Positions 6,726 through 13,173 of a stretch of DNA of 14,504 nt are shown here, in pieces. The notes beneath the pieces are model-generated. The model was not told where the DNA came from, did no database searches, and worked only from the letters and a program-made list of their open reading frames with translations. Origin of the DNA: Pseudomonadota bacterium (GTDB lineage Bacteria; Pseudomonadota; Alphaproteobacteria; Rhizobiales; Xanthobacteraceae); assembly GCA_021779635.1 (NCBI GenBank), contig JAJYAH010000087.1:1-14504 (forward strand), written 5' to 3'. Each line of letters starts with the position of its first letter. The first letter of the stretch is position 1. Position numbers and translations under genes: made by a program.

Positions 6726-8768
6726 GTGATCGCATCGACGCGATGGCCGCTGCGATATCTTCCGGGCCTGCTCGCCGTCATCCTGTTCGTCGCGGCGCCG
6801 GCGTTGGCTTGGGAGCATTGGGGCGGAGATCGCGGCGGGACACGGTTTTCATCGCTGGCCCAGATCACGCCGGCCAATGTCGGCAATCTCGTCCGCGCCT
6901 GGGAGTTTCGTACCGGAGATCTCGAGGCCCGTCCGCCGGCAGCGATAGCACACACGAAATTCGAGGCGACGCCGCTGTTCGTCGAGAACAGTCTCATCTT
7001 CTGTTCGCCCTTCAACGAGGTCATCGCGGTCGATCCCGGTACCGGTACGCCGAAGTGGCGATACGATCCCAAGATCAGCACCAGCCAGCGCCCCGCAAAT
7101 CGCTATAACTGTCGCGGCGTCGCCTACTGGGTCGACGAGCGGGCTGCCGAAAATGCTGCGTGCCGCGCGCGGATTTTCATGGGCACCAACGACGCCCGCG
7201 TGATCGCGCTCGACGCCAGGACCGGGAATCCCTGCCCGGATTTCGGCTCGGGTGGCGAGGTCAAGCTCGATGTCGGCAAGCCGCTGGCGTGGCCGGGCGA
7301 ATTCCAGATCACGTCGGCGCCGGTGGTGAGCCGCGGCGTCGTCATTGTCGGCTCCTCGATCTCGGACAACGTCCGCGTCGATGCGCCGTCCGGCGCGGTG
7401 CGCGCCTTCGACGCCCGAAGCGGGCGTCCGCGCTGGAGTTGGGACCCGCTGATTCACGACGGCATTGTCGCGGGCACCGCCAATGTCTGGGCGCCGATGT
7501 CGTCCGATGAAGAGCGTGGACTGCTGTTCCTGCCGACATCATCACCGAGTCCGGATTTCTGGGGCGGCCGGCGGCCCGGCAATGACGAGCATGCCAATTC
7601 GGTGGTCGCGCTGCGCACCGAGACCGGAGAGCTGGTGTGGTCGTTCCAGACCACGCATCACGACGTCTGGGATTATGACCTGCCGGCACAACCGACGCTG
7701 GCACGCATCGACACCGGAGCGGGAATGCGCGACGTCGTGATTCAGCCGACCAAGCAGGGCTTTGTCTTCGTGCTCGACCGCGACACCGGCAAGCCGGTAT
7801 GGCCGGTCGAGGAGCGCAGCGTGCCGCAAGGGGCCGCCGAAGGCGAGCAACTTTCGCCGACGCAGCCGTTTCCCACCCACGTGCCGGCGCTGGTGCCGCA
7901 GCAGATTTCGGCGACCGACGTCTTCAGGCCGTTTCCGATTTTCCGCAGCTCTGCTTGCGAGAAACGCCTCGCAGCGCTGCGCAATGAAGGCCTCTATACG
8001 CCGCCCTCGACGCAGGGAACGCCGATCTTTCCAATGACCGGAGGCGGCGTAAACTGGGGCGGCGCAGCTTTCGACCCGGTCAACCAGATCCTCTACGCCA
8101 ACACCAGCCGCGCGGTGCATATCGTCAGGTTGATTCCGCGCGCCGATGCGGAAGGCTTCAAGCCTCCGCCCGGCACCGAATTAGGGCTGCAGCAGGGTGC
8201 GCCCTTTGCGATGACGCGCGCGCTGGCGACGTCGCCCCTGGGCATGCCGTGCAACAAGCCGCCATGGGGCGCGATGGTCGCGGTCGACCTCAAGGCGGGG
8301 AAAATTCTCTGGCAGTCCCCGGTGGGCACGACCGAGGACAAGGCGCCGCTCGGAATGGCTTTCAAGTTGGGCATGCCGCTGGTCAACGGCGTCGTGATCA
8401 CGGCCGGCGGTCTCGTCTTCACCGGCGCGATGGACGCCTATCTGCGCGCCTTCGACGCCAGATCCGGCGCCGAGCTTTGGCAGGGCAGGTTGCCGGTGCC
8501 CGGCATCGCCAATCCCATGACCTATCTCTGGAACGGCGAACAATATGTGGCGATCGCCGCCGGCGGTCACTCCGAGGCCGGCACCACGATCGGCGAAAGC
8601 GTGGTGGCTTTCCGTTTGTCGCGCCTGGGCGAGGCGCCCTCGCTGTGGTCGCGCACGGTCGACCGGCCGGGTGGGCGGTTCTGGAGCAAGGTCGTTGTCC
8701 TTGCGATCGCGCTGATTGCGGTGATCGCGCTGTGGCGTTGGCGCCGCCGCGCAAGGTTGCCGAGCTAG
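6726..8768 (+). CDS. Membrane-anchored PQQ-dependent dehydrogenase
   Basis: A protein of about 680 aa from the quinoprotein alcohol/glucose dehydrogenase family: an eight-bladed propeller that oxidises alcohols or sugars in the periplasm with pyrroloquinoline quinone and passes electrons to the respiratory chain. An N-terminal hydrophobic segment (about 11-28) precedes WEHWGGDRGGTRFSSLAQI, the usual family start. Other signature blocks are RYNCRGVAYW, TTHHDVWDYDLPAQPTLA (with the catalytic-site Asp region), GGGVNWGGAAFDP and PMTYLWNGEQYVAIAAGGH. A second hydrophobic segment near the C-terminus (FWSKVVVLAIALIAVIALW) is followed by basic residues, so the protein appears anchored at both ends. 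No cytochrome c motif (CxxCH) is present. The start is uncertain: GTG at 6726 fits best, while GTG at 6612 would overlap the preceding gene's glycine tract. The substrate is unknown. Confidence 0.85.
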   Translation: MIASTRWPLRYLPGLLAVILFVAAPALAWEHWGGDRGGTRFSSLAQITPANVGNLVRAWEFRTGDLEARPPAAIAHTKFEATPLFVENSLIFCSPFNEVIAVDPGTGTPKWRYDPKISTSQRPANRYNCRGVAYWVDERAAENAACRARIFMGTNDARVIALDARTGNPCPDFGSGGEVKLDVGKPLAWPGEFQITSAPVVSRGVVIVGSSISDNVRVDAPSGAVRAFDARSGRPRWSWDPLIHDGIVAGTANVWAPMSSDEERGLLFLPTSSPSPDFWGGRRPGNDEHANSVVALRTETGELVWSFQTTHHDVWDYDLPAQPTLARIDTGAGMRDVVIQPTKQGFVFVLDRDTGKPVWPVEERSVPQGAAEGEQLSPTQPFPTHVPALVPQQISATDVFRPFPIFRSSACEKRLAALRNEGLYTPPSTQGTPIFPMTGGGVNWGGAAFDPVNQILYANTSRAVHIVRLIPRADAEGFKPPPGTELGLQQGAPFAMTRALATSPLGMPCNKPPWGAMVAVDLKAGKILWQSPVGTTEDKAPLGMAFKLGMPLVNGVVITAGGLVFTGAMDAYLRAFDARSGAELWQGRLPVPGIANPMTYLWNGEQYVAIAAGGHSEAGTTIGESVVAFRLSRLGEAPSLWSRTVDRPGGRFWSKVVVLAIALIAVIALWRWRRRARLPS

Positions 8769-8813
8769 AGCGAGATGGCTTTTCATCGAATCGCCATCTC
8801 GCTCTATCTTTTT
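8766..8813 (+). terminator. Probable intrinsic terminator after the PQQ dehydrogenase gene
   Basis: Hairpin A of repeat copy 1 (14-bp stem 8766-8779 / 8793-8806, 13-base loop) is followed by TCTTTTT at 8807-8813. This has the form of a rho-independent terminator for the gene ending at 8768. The stem itself includes the stop codon, so a ribosome at termination would melt it, which may weaken termination during active translation. Confidence 0.5.
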
Positions 8814-8869
8814 GTTCGAGCATGATCTTTTTCGGAAAACCGGTACCCACTTTTCCGGATCATGCTCTA
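8766..8869. repeat. Palindromic intergenic repeat, copy 1
   Basis: Two hairpins form one unit. Hairpin A pairs 8766-8779 with 8793-8806 (14 bp, TAGAGCGAGATGGC against its complement). Hairpin B pairs 8818-8827 (GAGCATGATC) with 8858-8867, with an inner stem CGGAAAA/TTTTCCG (8833-8839, 8851-8857). Copy 2 at 12374-12470 has the same two hairpins in the opposite orientation. I recall this element as very frequent in Bradyrhizobium and relatives. The TAG stop of the PQQ gene is the first triplet of hairpin A, and the stop of the DinB-family gene (8869-8867) starts on the last base of hairpin B. The repeat therefore fills the gap between the two genes exactly. Confidence 0.85.
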
Positions 8870-9433
8870 GGACGATCCCCACACCGTTTCTTCGGTCCAG
8901 CCCAGTTCGTCGAACTCGATGGCTCTCAACGGTGCTTCTGCGATCGAAAAGAACTCGTCGAGTTGAGGCGGTTCGAGGGCCGTTGAGGAAAGCATCGCGT
9001 GTGCCTGCCCCCGGTGGTGGATCTGGTGCTGGAAGAGATGCATGAGCAGGCGGTCGCGCCGTTCGGTCTGAACCCGCGTGTCGCGATTGACCCGCACGAT
9101 GTCGCCAAGCAGGGCAGGCGTCAGCGCGTTGCAGACAGCGATCAAGCGCTTGTCGACTTCAGCCTGCGCGCGCTTGAGTTCAGCCAGCGAGGGACACGGA
9201 ACCTCATTCTCCCAGGCTTTTGGCCCGAGCCATCCCCCCTCAAGCGCGTCGACGTAGAAGAGATCGATGACGTAAATATGATTCAACGTCATCTGCAGGC
9301 TGGGGAAGAAGCCCGTCCGCTCCGCTTCGAATTCCTCCCGGCTCAGGCGTGCGCAAGCCGTCAGCAGCCGGTGGTTCGCCCAGGCGTTATTGTAGGCGAA
9401 AGCGCGGTAGGTCTGAACAAAGCCGGCAGGCAT
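8867..9433 (-). CDS. DinB/YfiT-family putative metal-dependent protein
   Basis: A 188-aa four-helix-bundle protein of the DinB family. Recognition rests on the opening YRAFAYNNAWANHRLL, on SLQMTLNHIYVID (His52) and on LMHLFQHQIHHRGQAH (His136 and His140). The three histidines match the family's metal-binding triad. Many relatives are thiol-dependent transferases or uncharacterised stress proteins; the name DinB comes from a damage-inducible Bacillus gene and does not mean a DNA polymerase here. There is no signal peptide, so it is cytoplasmic. The ATG at 9433 places the usual N-terminal block at residue 8 or so. The gene diverges from the cyclase gene, with 184 bp between their starts, and its last codon touches repeat copy 1. 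Confidence 0.85.
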   Translation of the reverse strand: MPAGFVQTYRAFAYNNAWANHRLLTACARLSREEFEAERTGFFPSLQMTLNHIYVIDLFYVDALEGGWLGPKAWENEVPCPSLAELKRAQAEVDKRLIAVCNALTPALLGDIVRVNRDTRVQTERRDRLLMHLFQHQIHHRGQAHAMLSSTALEPPQLDEFFSIAEAPLRAIEFDELGWTEETVWGSS

Positions 9434-9617
9434 CGCTGCTCCGTCTCTTTTACGTCATTGCAGGCGTTCGAGCGCTTTTCAACTCAACGCTACCATATTG
9501 GCGTTTCGGTATCATCCTGGTCGAATCTCGCCAGGTGACTGGCGCCGTCGCGTCGCGCGGGCCGCGTCGCCGGCGATGCGGCTAGCCATTCGTGGAATCT
9601 CCGATAATGTCTCCGCC
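9434..9617. promoter_or_regulatory. Divergent region between DinB-family and cyclase genes, with a possible operator
   Basis: An imperfect 20-base palindrome lies at 9486-9505: AACGC at 9486-9490 mirrors GCGTT at 9501-9505, and the centre CCATATTGG is nearly symmetric. It is the most operator-like sequence in the gap. No convincing -35/-10 pair was found, and the regulator is unknown. Confidence 0.25.
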
Positions 9618-10802
9618 ATGGACGAGCAGGTGACAACGGTCTTGGGCAGCGGCATCGTCGAGTGGCTGGCTGACGAAGCGCTGCGAGATACCGAGCCCGC
9701 CAACCTTTATGGCGAGCTGTGCCAGCGCCTGCGCGGAGTGGGCATACCGATTTTGCGCGGTCACGTGGCGTTCCGGGTGCTGCATCCGCTCTACAATGCC
9801 AGTGCGATGGATTGGACGGCGGAGAAGGGCGTCGTCGTCGAACACTTTCGCCCCGAACAGGGTGGCCGGGATGATTTCCTGCGCAGTCCCCTCGGCCATG
9901 CCATGATCCATCGGCTTCCGGTGCTGCGGCGCCGGTTGACCGGTGAGACGGCGTTGATGGACTTCGAGGTTCTCGAGGAATTTCGTGCTTTGGGCGGCAC
10001 CGACTATGTCCTATTCGCGGTCGGTTTCGATCCCGCCGGCGACAACGGCGTGCTCTGCTCCTGGCTCGGCGACCGGGCCGGCGGCTTCACCGACCAGGAG
10101 ATCGTGCAGCTCCAGCGCGTCACCCGCGAGCTCAGTATCGCGATGAAGTCGAGGATCGAGCGCAACGTCGCGCAGAACATCGCCCATGCGTATCTCGGCA
10201 AGCACGCGGGCCAGGCCGTGCTCAACGGCTTAATTCGGCGCGGCGACGGCGAAAAGATCACCGCCGCATTGTGGTACAGCGATCTGCGCTGCTCGACGGA
10301 ACTTGCGGACCGGCTCTCCGCCGAAGCCTTCCTGCAGCTGTTGGGCCGCTATTTCGAAATGACCGCGGCCTCGGTGCTCGACCACGGCGGCGAGGTCGTC
10401 TCGCTGATCGGCGATGCGGTGCTTGGCCTGTTCCGCTTTGAGGGCGCGCCCGGCGAGGCGTGCGGCCGGGCGCTTGCCGCGGCCAGCGAAGCGCGCCGGC
10501 GGCTCAACACATCGCAACCGGTAGCAAATAACGTGGCGTTCGATTTTGGCATTTCGCTCCATTTGGGTCAGGTTATCTACGGCAATGTCGGCGTGCCCGA
10601 GCGATTGCAGTTCACGCTGGTGGGGTCGGCCGTCAACGAAGTCGTTCGCGTGCAGGACTTGACGAAAAGTCTTGGGCACCCGCTGCTCGCCACCGGCCCT
10701 TTTGCGCGTGCGGCGGCCGGGGTGTGGCAGCCGCTCGGCGAGCATCGCTTGCGCGGACTGGAGACACCGATGCCGATCCTGACCGTGACGCAGCCATCGT
10801 GA
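9618..10802 (+). CDS. Class III adenylate/guanylate cyclase-domain protein
   Basis: A soluble 394-aa protein that should make a cyclic nucleotide from ATP or GTP. Residues 1-190 form an N-terminal region typical of a rhizobial cyclase subgroup (LCQRLRGVGIPILRGHVAFR, HPLYNASAMDW), probably a sensory or GAF-like fold. The catalytic domain spans about 213-390. Metal aspartates are present in LWYSDLRCST (Asp222) and LIGDAVLGLF (Asp266), and transition-state Asn340 and Arg344 lie in GSAVNEVVRVQ. The position that usually holds the purine-recognising Lys just before IGD is Ser262 here, and its usual partner position is a Thr (Thr333). The ATG at 9618 is chosen, but ATG at 9576 is in frame and cannot be excluded because neither has a strong ribosome site. 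The gene converges on the thioesterase gene, with 60 bp between the stop codons. Confidence 0.82.
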   Translation: MDEQVTTVLGSGIVEWLADEALRDTEPANLYGELCQRLRGVGIPILRGHVAFRVLHPLYNASAMDWTAEKGVVVEHFRPEQGGRDDFLRSPLGHAMIHRLPVLRRRLTGETALMDFEVLEEFRALGGTDYVLFAVGFDPAGDNGVLCSWLGDRAGGFTDQEIVQLQRVTRELSIAMKSRIERNVAQNIAHAYLGKHAGQAVLNGLIRRGDGEKITAALWYSDLRCSTELADRLSAEAFLQLLGRYFEMTAASVLDHGGEVVSLIGDAVLGLFRFEGAPGEACGRALAAASEARRRLNTSQPVANNVAFDFGISLHLGQVIYGNVGVPERLQFTLVGSAVNEVVRVQDLTKSLGHPLLATGPFARAAAGVWQPLGEHRLRGLETPMPILTVTQPS

Positions 10803-10862
10803 CGCCGAAACGACGGGTGTCATTGGCTTGCGACGACAGGTTGGCGAGCCGGCAGCGTGGCC

Positions 10863-11327
10863 TCACAGCATCGCAAACGCGCTTGTCACCATCGCCACCG
10901 GTTTGTTGTCGGTGGCGCTGGACAGCGTGACCCGGCCAAAACTCATGGTGCGCCCGAGCCGGACCACCCGCGCATCGGCCAGCACGTCCGTCGCCGTCGC
11001 CGCCCGAATGAAATGCGTGGTTTGATCGACTGTCGTCATCGGCCGGTAGCCGCGATTGGCCGTCATAATGGCGATCACCATCGACGTATCGGCGAGCGCC
11101 ATCAGCGCCTGGCCGCAGACAATTCCCCCGGACCGGCACAATCGGTCGGAGAAGGCCATGCGAAGGATCGCGCCCGGCTGCCAGTCGGGAGAGGCACCTG
11201 GCGGCGGTGCGCATTCGACGTGGCCGATCGACAGCCCGAGGTCCTGCACCCAGGGCGCGATCACGTCGCCGAGGACGCGCCTCGCTTCCTCGATGTCGAA
11301 TTCCGCGCCTTGTGCTTGGGATTGCAT
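10863..11327 (-). CDS. PaaI-type hot-dog thioesterase
   Basis: A 154-aa protein of the PaaI/YbgC hot-dog superfamily, which hydrolyses acyl-CoA thioesters in the cytoplasm. The central helix motif SGGIVCGQALMALADTSM (66-83) is the diagnostic part and Asp80 is the expected catalytic acid. The position often held by His in the HGG motif is Ser66 here, as far as I recall a common variation in this subgroup. TTVDQTTHFIRAA and SFGRVTLSSA are later strands. ATG at 11327 is chosen because TCCTCC on the plus strand at 11338-11343 reads as a GGAGGA ribosome site ten bases upstream; ATG at 11375 would only add unconserved residues. The substrate is unknown, and no phenylacetate genes are nearby. Confidence 0.8.
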   Translation of the reverse strand: MQSQAQGAEFDIEEARRVLGDVIAPWVQDLGLSIGHVECAPPPGASPDWQPGAILRMAFSDRLCRSGGIVCGQALMALADTSMVIAIMTANRGYRPMTTVDQTTHFIRAATATDVLADARVVRLGRTMSFGRVTLSSATDNKPVAMVTSAFAML

Positions 11328-11440
11328 GAATGATGGTTCCTCCCCCGCCATTGGTTGCTGGACACATTTAGACATGGGCGCTGCGGCTTGAAAATGCCTG
11401 ACTTGGGGCGATATGGTGGGGCGTGTGGGAGTAGGGTATT

Positions 11441-11572
11441 ATGTTCAGGCGATTGGCATTGATCCTCGGCGTGGTCGCGATGGGTCTTGCACTCAATGGG
11501 TGCACGAAATGCGGTCCGATCTGGGATGATTGGCTGCATTCGCCGAAATCCTGCAAATCTGACGGCTTGTAG
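11441..11572 (+). CDS. 43-aa cysteine-containing lipoprotein
   Basis: A very short gene that a 60-codon cut-off would miss. MFRRLALILGVVAMGLALNG precedes Cys21, which fits a signal peptidase II site, with Asn at -2 being a little unusual. The mature 23-residue peptide CTKCGPIWDDW, then SPKSCKSDGL, keeps three cysteines (21, 24, 38). I recall near-identical short peptides ending in the same KCGPIWDDW and SPKSCKSD blocks in other Bradyrhizobium genomes, which supports a real gene. No function is known. It diverges from the thioesterase gene and lies 70 bp before the second DPWG protein, possibly on the same transcript. Confidence 0.65.
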   Translation: MFRRLALILGVVAMGLALNGCTKCGPIWDDWLHSPKSCKSDGL

Positions 11573-11642
11573 CGCACGCCGGACGCGGTTGGCGTCGTGG
11601 TTGCTGCGGTGGTATAGGTCGGAAAAATAAGAGGAGCATCCC

Positions 11643-11984
11643 GTGAAAATCTTCCGTATCGCGGCTGCTATCGCGCTGCTGACAGGGCCGGCCTACGCGC
11701 AAGCGCCTGCCCTGAATTTGATGATGGATGGGCCCTCCAAGTCGCCAGCACAAAAAGCAGACGAGGAGGCGCGGGACAAGGCCTACAAGGAATCGCTGAG
11801 GAAAATACCGGACGCCAAGGCGCCCGCGGACCCATGGGGCAATGTGCGCAGCGGGGATGCCGCCAAGGCCTCGGCTCCCAAGACTTCCGCGCCCAAGGCC
11901 TCGGCTGCCAAGGTCTCCGTTTCCAATTCCAAGACGGCTGCCACGGTAAAACCGCGGACCAAGACCGGTACCGACGCAGACTGA
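11643..11984 (+). CDS. Small secreted DPWG-motif protein (copy 2)
   Basis: A 113-aa product starting at GTG 11643, with GAGGAG a few bases upstream. The signal peptide MKIFRIAAAIALLTGPAYA ends in a clear A-Y-A cleavage site. The mature part has EARDKAYKESLRKIPDAK followed by ADPWGNVRSGD. This is the same core as in the protein at 4868-5089, in the same order and spacing to within a residue or two. The C-terminal third is a low-complexity Ala/Lys/Ser/Pro run made of repeated KASAP-like units, absent from copy 1. The expected location is the periplasm or outside the cell. No enzymatic motif is seen. The positively charged, alanine-rich tail could bind an anionic surface or nucleic acid, but that is only a guess from composition. 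Confidence 0.72.
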   Translation: MKIFRIAAAIALLTGPAYAQAPALNLMMDGPSKSPAQKADEEARDKAYKESLRKIPDAKAPADPWGNVRSGDAAKASAPKTSAPKASAAKVSVSNSKTAATVKPRTKTGTDAD

Positions 11985-12143
11985 AACACAGCGAATATCA
12001 GCGAGTCTGGTTGTTGCCGCCGACCGGACCAGGCCGGCCAGGCGGGCCATGAGCTTTGCTGCGCAGGCCGATCGACAGCGGACTCGGAATAGTTCCCGCA
12101 AGCACTATATTGGGCCGGTCGTCATGTGTACCGGAGTTGCGAC

Positions 12144-12374
12144 ATGGCCTTGCGCCCGCGCGATCTTGCAGACCGGATGGCCGGCCGGCGGAAGCTGGAC
12201 GATGGCTATTTGCGCGAGACCTTCACCCTGCCGCGCGAGAAGGCGCGGACCAAGGCGCGCGATTTTCTTACCCGCTATCCCAAGGCCGCCTATATGAGCG
12301 CCGTTGAAAGCTGGCGCGAACTGCCGGGCGGCGATATCGAGTTCACCATGCGGCGATTGCACAGTGCCGACTAA
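12144..12374 (+). CDS. Conserved 76-aa basic cytoplasmic protein
   Basis: MALRPRDLADRMAGRRKLDD begins a short, strongly charged protein that continues with GYLRETFTLPREKARTKARD, FLTRYPKAAYMSAVESWREL and PGGDIEFTMRRLHSAD. No signal peptide, membrane helix or known domain is visible. I recall close relatives in Bradyrhizobium with unknown function. ATG at 12144 has a GGAG at 12132-12135, which favours it over the ATG six codons upstream. An A+T-rich CTATAT lies about 35 bases before the start and could be a -10 element, but a matching -35 is not evident. The TAA stop at 12372-12374 is the first edge of repeat copy 2. Confidence 0.62.
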   Translation: MALRPRDLADRMAGRRKLDDGYLRETFTLPREKARTKARDFLTRYPKAAYMSAVESWRELPGGDIEFTMRRLHSAD

Positions 12375-12470
12375 AGCATGATCCGGAAAGGTGGGCACCG
12401 GTTTCCGAAAAGATCATGCTCAAACAAAAAGTTGGAGCGAGATGGCGATTCAACGAAGAGCCATCTCGCT
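12374..12470. repeat. Palindromic intergenic repeat, copy 2 (inverted relative to copy 1)
   Basis: Reading the minus strand gives the same order as copy 1. Hairpin A pairs 12436-12446 (AGCGAGATGGC) with 12460-12470. Hairpin B pairs 12376-12383 (GCATGATC) with 12412-12419, with inner stem CGGAAA/TTTCCG (12384-12389, 12402-12407). The A-rich linker CAAAAAG between the hairpins matches the CTTTTTG linker of copy 1. Both copies begin at the stop codon of an upstream gene. The sequence differs from copy 1 at scattered places, mainly in the loops and linker. Confidence 0.83.
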
Positions 12471-12474
12471 GTAT

Positions 12475-12660
12475 GTGCGCGCGCTGCCGGTGCCGCATAT
12501 CTTCGGCCTCGCATTCACCGCGGGCGGCGAAGTCCTTCGGGTCTGCTCGCTGAGCTGGAGCCGGGGCAAGTTGATCGGCGCCCGCTTCGTGACCGCCACA
12601 AAGCTGCGGCAGGGTTTTGCGGCGTCGGCAGGCACCGATCACAACGTGCCGCTCGCGTAG
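12475..12660 (+). pseudogene. Probable PilZ-domain fragment lacking its N-terminus
   Basis: This 61-codon frame reads VRALPVPHIFGLAFTAGGEV, then LRVCSLSWSRGKLIGARFVT and AKLRQG-like sequence, ending in an unrelated tail at the TAG 12658-12660. The middle resembles the second half of small rhizobial PilZ-domain proteins, where a strand with a Cys-x-Val/Leu-x-Trp pattern precedes G-A-R-F-V. The first half of the domain, with the RxxxR c-di-GMP motif, is absent. Upstream, the frame runs straight into the palindromic repeat at 12470. The simplest reading is that the front of the gene was lost and the repeat now lies at the break. The similarity is by eye only, so the family is tentative. Confidence 0.42.
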
Positions 12661-12747
12661 CGGAATGTGCCGGCGGGCGCAGGTTCCGGTCCGGGATCAC
12701 CGTGACGTGACGGGAACGATTTGCTCGGCGTCGCGTTGACACGGTGC

Positions 12748-12820
12748 ATGCCGACCCCCTCGGCATAGGTAACCCCGACTATGACGGCCCCGGCTCCCCC
12801 GCGCTGGGGCCGTTTCTTTT
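12748..12820 (+). terminator. Tandem hairpins ending in an intrinsic terminator; possible small RNA 3' end
   Basis: The first hairpin pairs ATGCCGA (12748-12754) with TCGGCAT (12760-12766) around a CCCCC loop. The second pairs ACGGCCCC (12784-12791) with GGGGCCGT (12806-12813), with a loop holding CTCCCCC, and runs into TTTCTTTT. The second has the form of a rho-independent terminator on the plus strand. No protein gene ends within 80 bases upstream; the PilZ fragment stops at 12660. TTGACA occurs at 12736-12741, but no good -10 lies 16-18 bases after it. Confidence 0.6.
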
Positions 12821-12979
12821 GCCTTGTCGGTCGAGATCCCCGCAAAAATACAGCAGGCGATCAGGCGGCCGAAAAAGATAGCCGCCACCAGTGTTCTGCT
12901 GATGACGGCTTGATTCACACTCGCACCAGCGCAGGCTGGATCGGTATGGTTAATAAATCGTGTTGGCTTCGTCGGGAGG

Positions 12980-13017
12980 ACAACGAAAAACCCGCCCGAT
13001 GGGTTCATCGAGCGGGT
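12980..13017 (-). terminator. Intrinsic terminator on the minus strand
   Basis: ACCCGC (12990-12995) pairs with GCGGGT (13012-13017) and, after one mismatch, CGATG pairs with CATCG around a GGTT loop (13002-13005). On the minus strand the hairpin is followed by TTTTTCGTTG (12990-12980), the classic intrinsic-terminator layout. The nearest minus-strand gene upstream is the 57-aa gene ending at 13174, 157 bases away. The terminator could end that transcript or a separate short RNA. Confidence 0.6.
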
Positions 13018-13173
13018 CTCTTCCAAGGAAGTAGCACGGCGCTATAGGGAGCCCCGAGGCCCGGATCATAGCAACGGTTCTGGCCGCTCGAATACGGGAA
13101 AAACGCGGATTGCCACCGGGAAAAATGCTTGGCCCGGGAAAATTCGACCGCCGAAAACGACCATTAGTTGATT

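Larger units (their letters stand above)
12661..13173. other. Non-coding stretch with terminator-like hairpins
   Basis: No believable gene is present in these 513 bases. Open frames on both strands (plus 12781-13047, minus 13026-12697) run through the two strong hairpins listed separately and lack a domain or ribosome site. The stretch looks like terminators, and possibly small RNAs, between two groups of small genes. Confidence 0.5.

Noticed and set aside
4697..7081. A 794-codon open frame on the minus strand opposite the DPWG, caspase-like and PQQ genes.
   Set aside because: It lies antisense to well-supported genes with clear domains. The translation is Arg/His-rich with no family pattern. 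High third-position G+C in the real genes removes stop codons from this opposite frame.
8181..8882. Minus-strand frames covering the end of the PQQ gene and repeat copy 1.
   Set aside because: They run through the repeat hairpins and oppose the strongest PQQ signature blocks.
8266..8986. A long plus-strand frame (8249-8986) bridging the PQQ gene end, the repeat and the DinB-family gene.
   Set aside because: It is out of frame with the PQQ gene, antisense to the DinB-family gene, and has no domain.
12697..13026. A 109-codon minus-strand frame with a hydrophobic stretch (LVAAIFFGRLIACCIFAGI).
   Set aside because: It begins inside the minus-strand terminator and crosses the plus-strand terminator. 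Despite the hydrophobic stretch there is no ribosome site or family match.
12781..13047. An 88-codon plus-strand frame.
   Set aside because: Its first 13 codons are the terminator hairpin and T-run, and the rest has no recognisable pattern.
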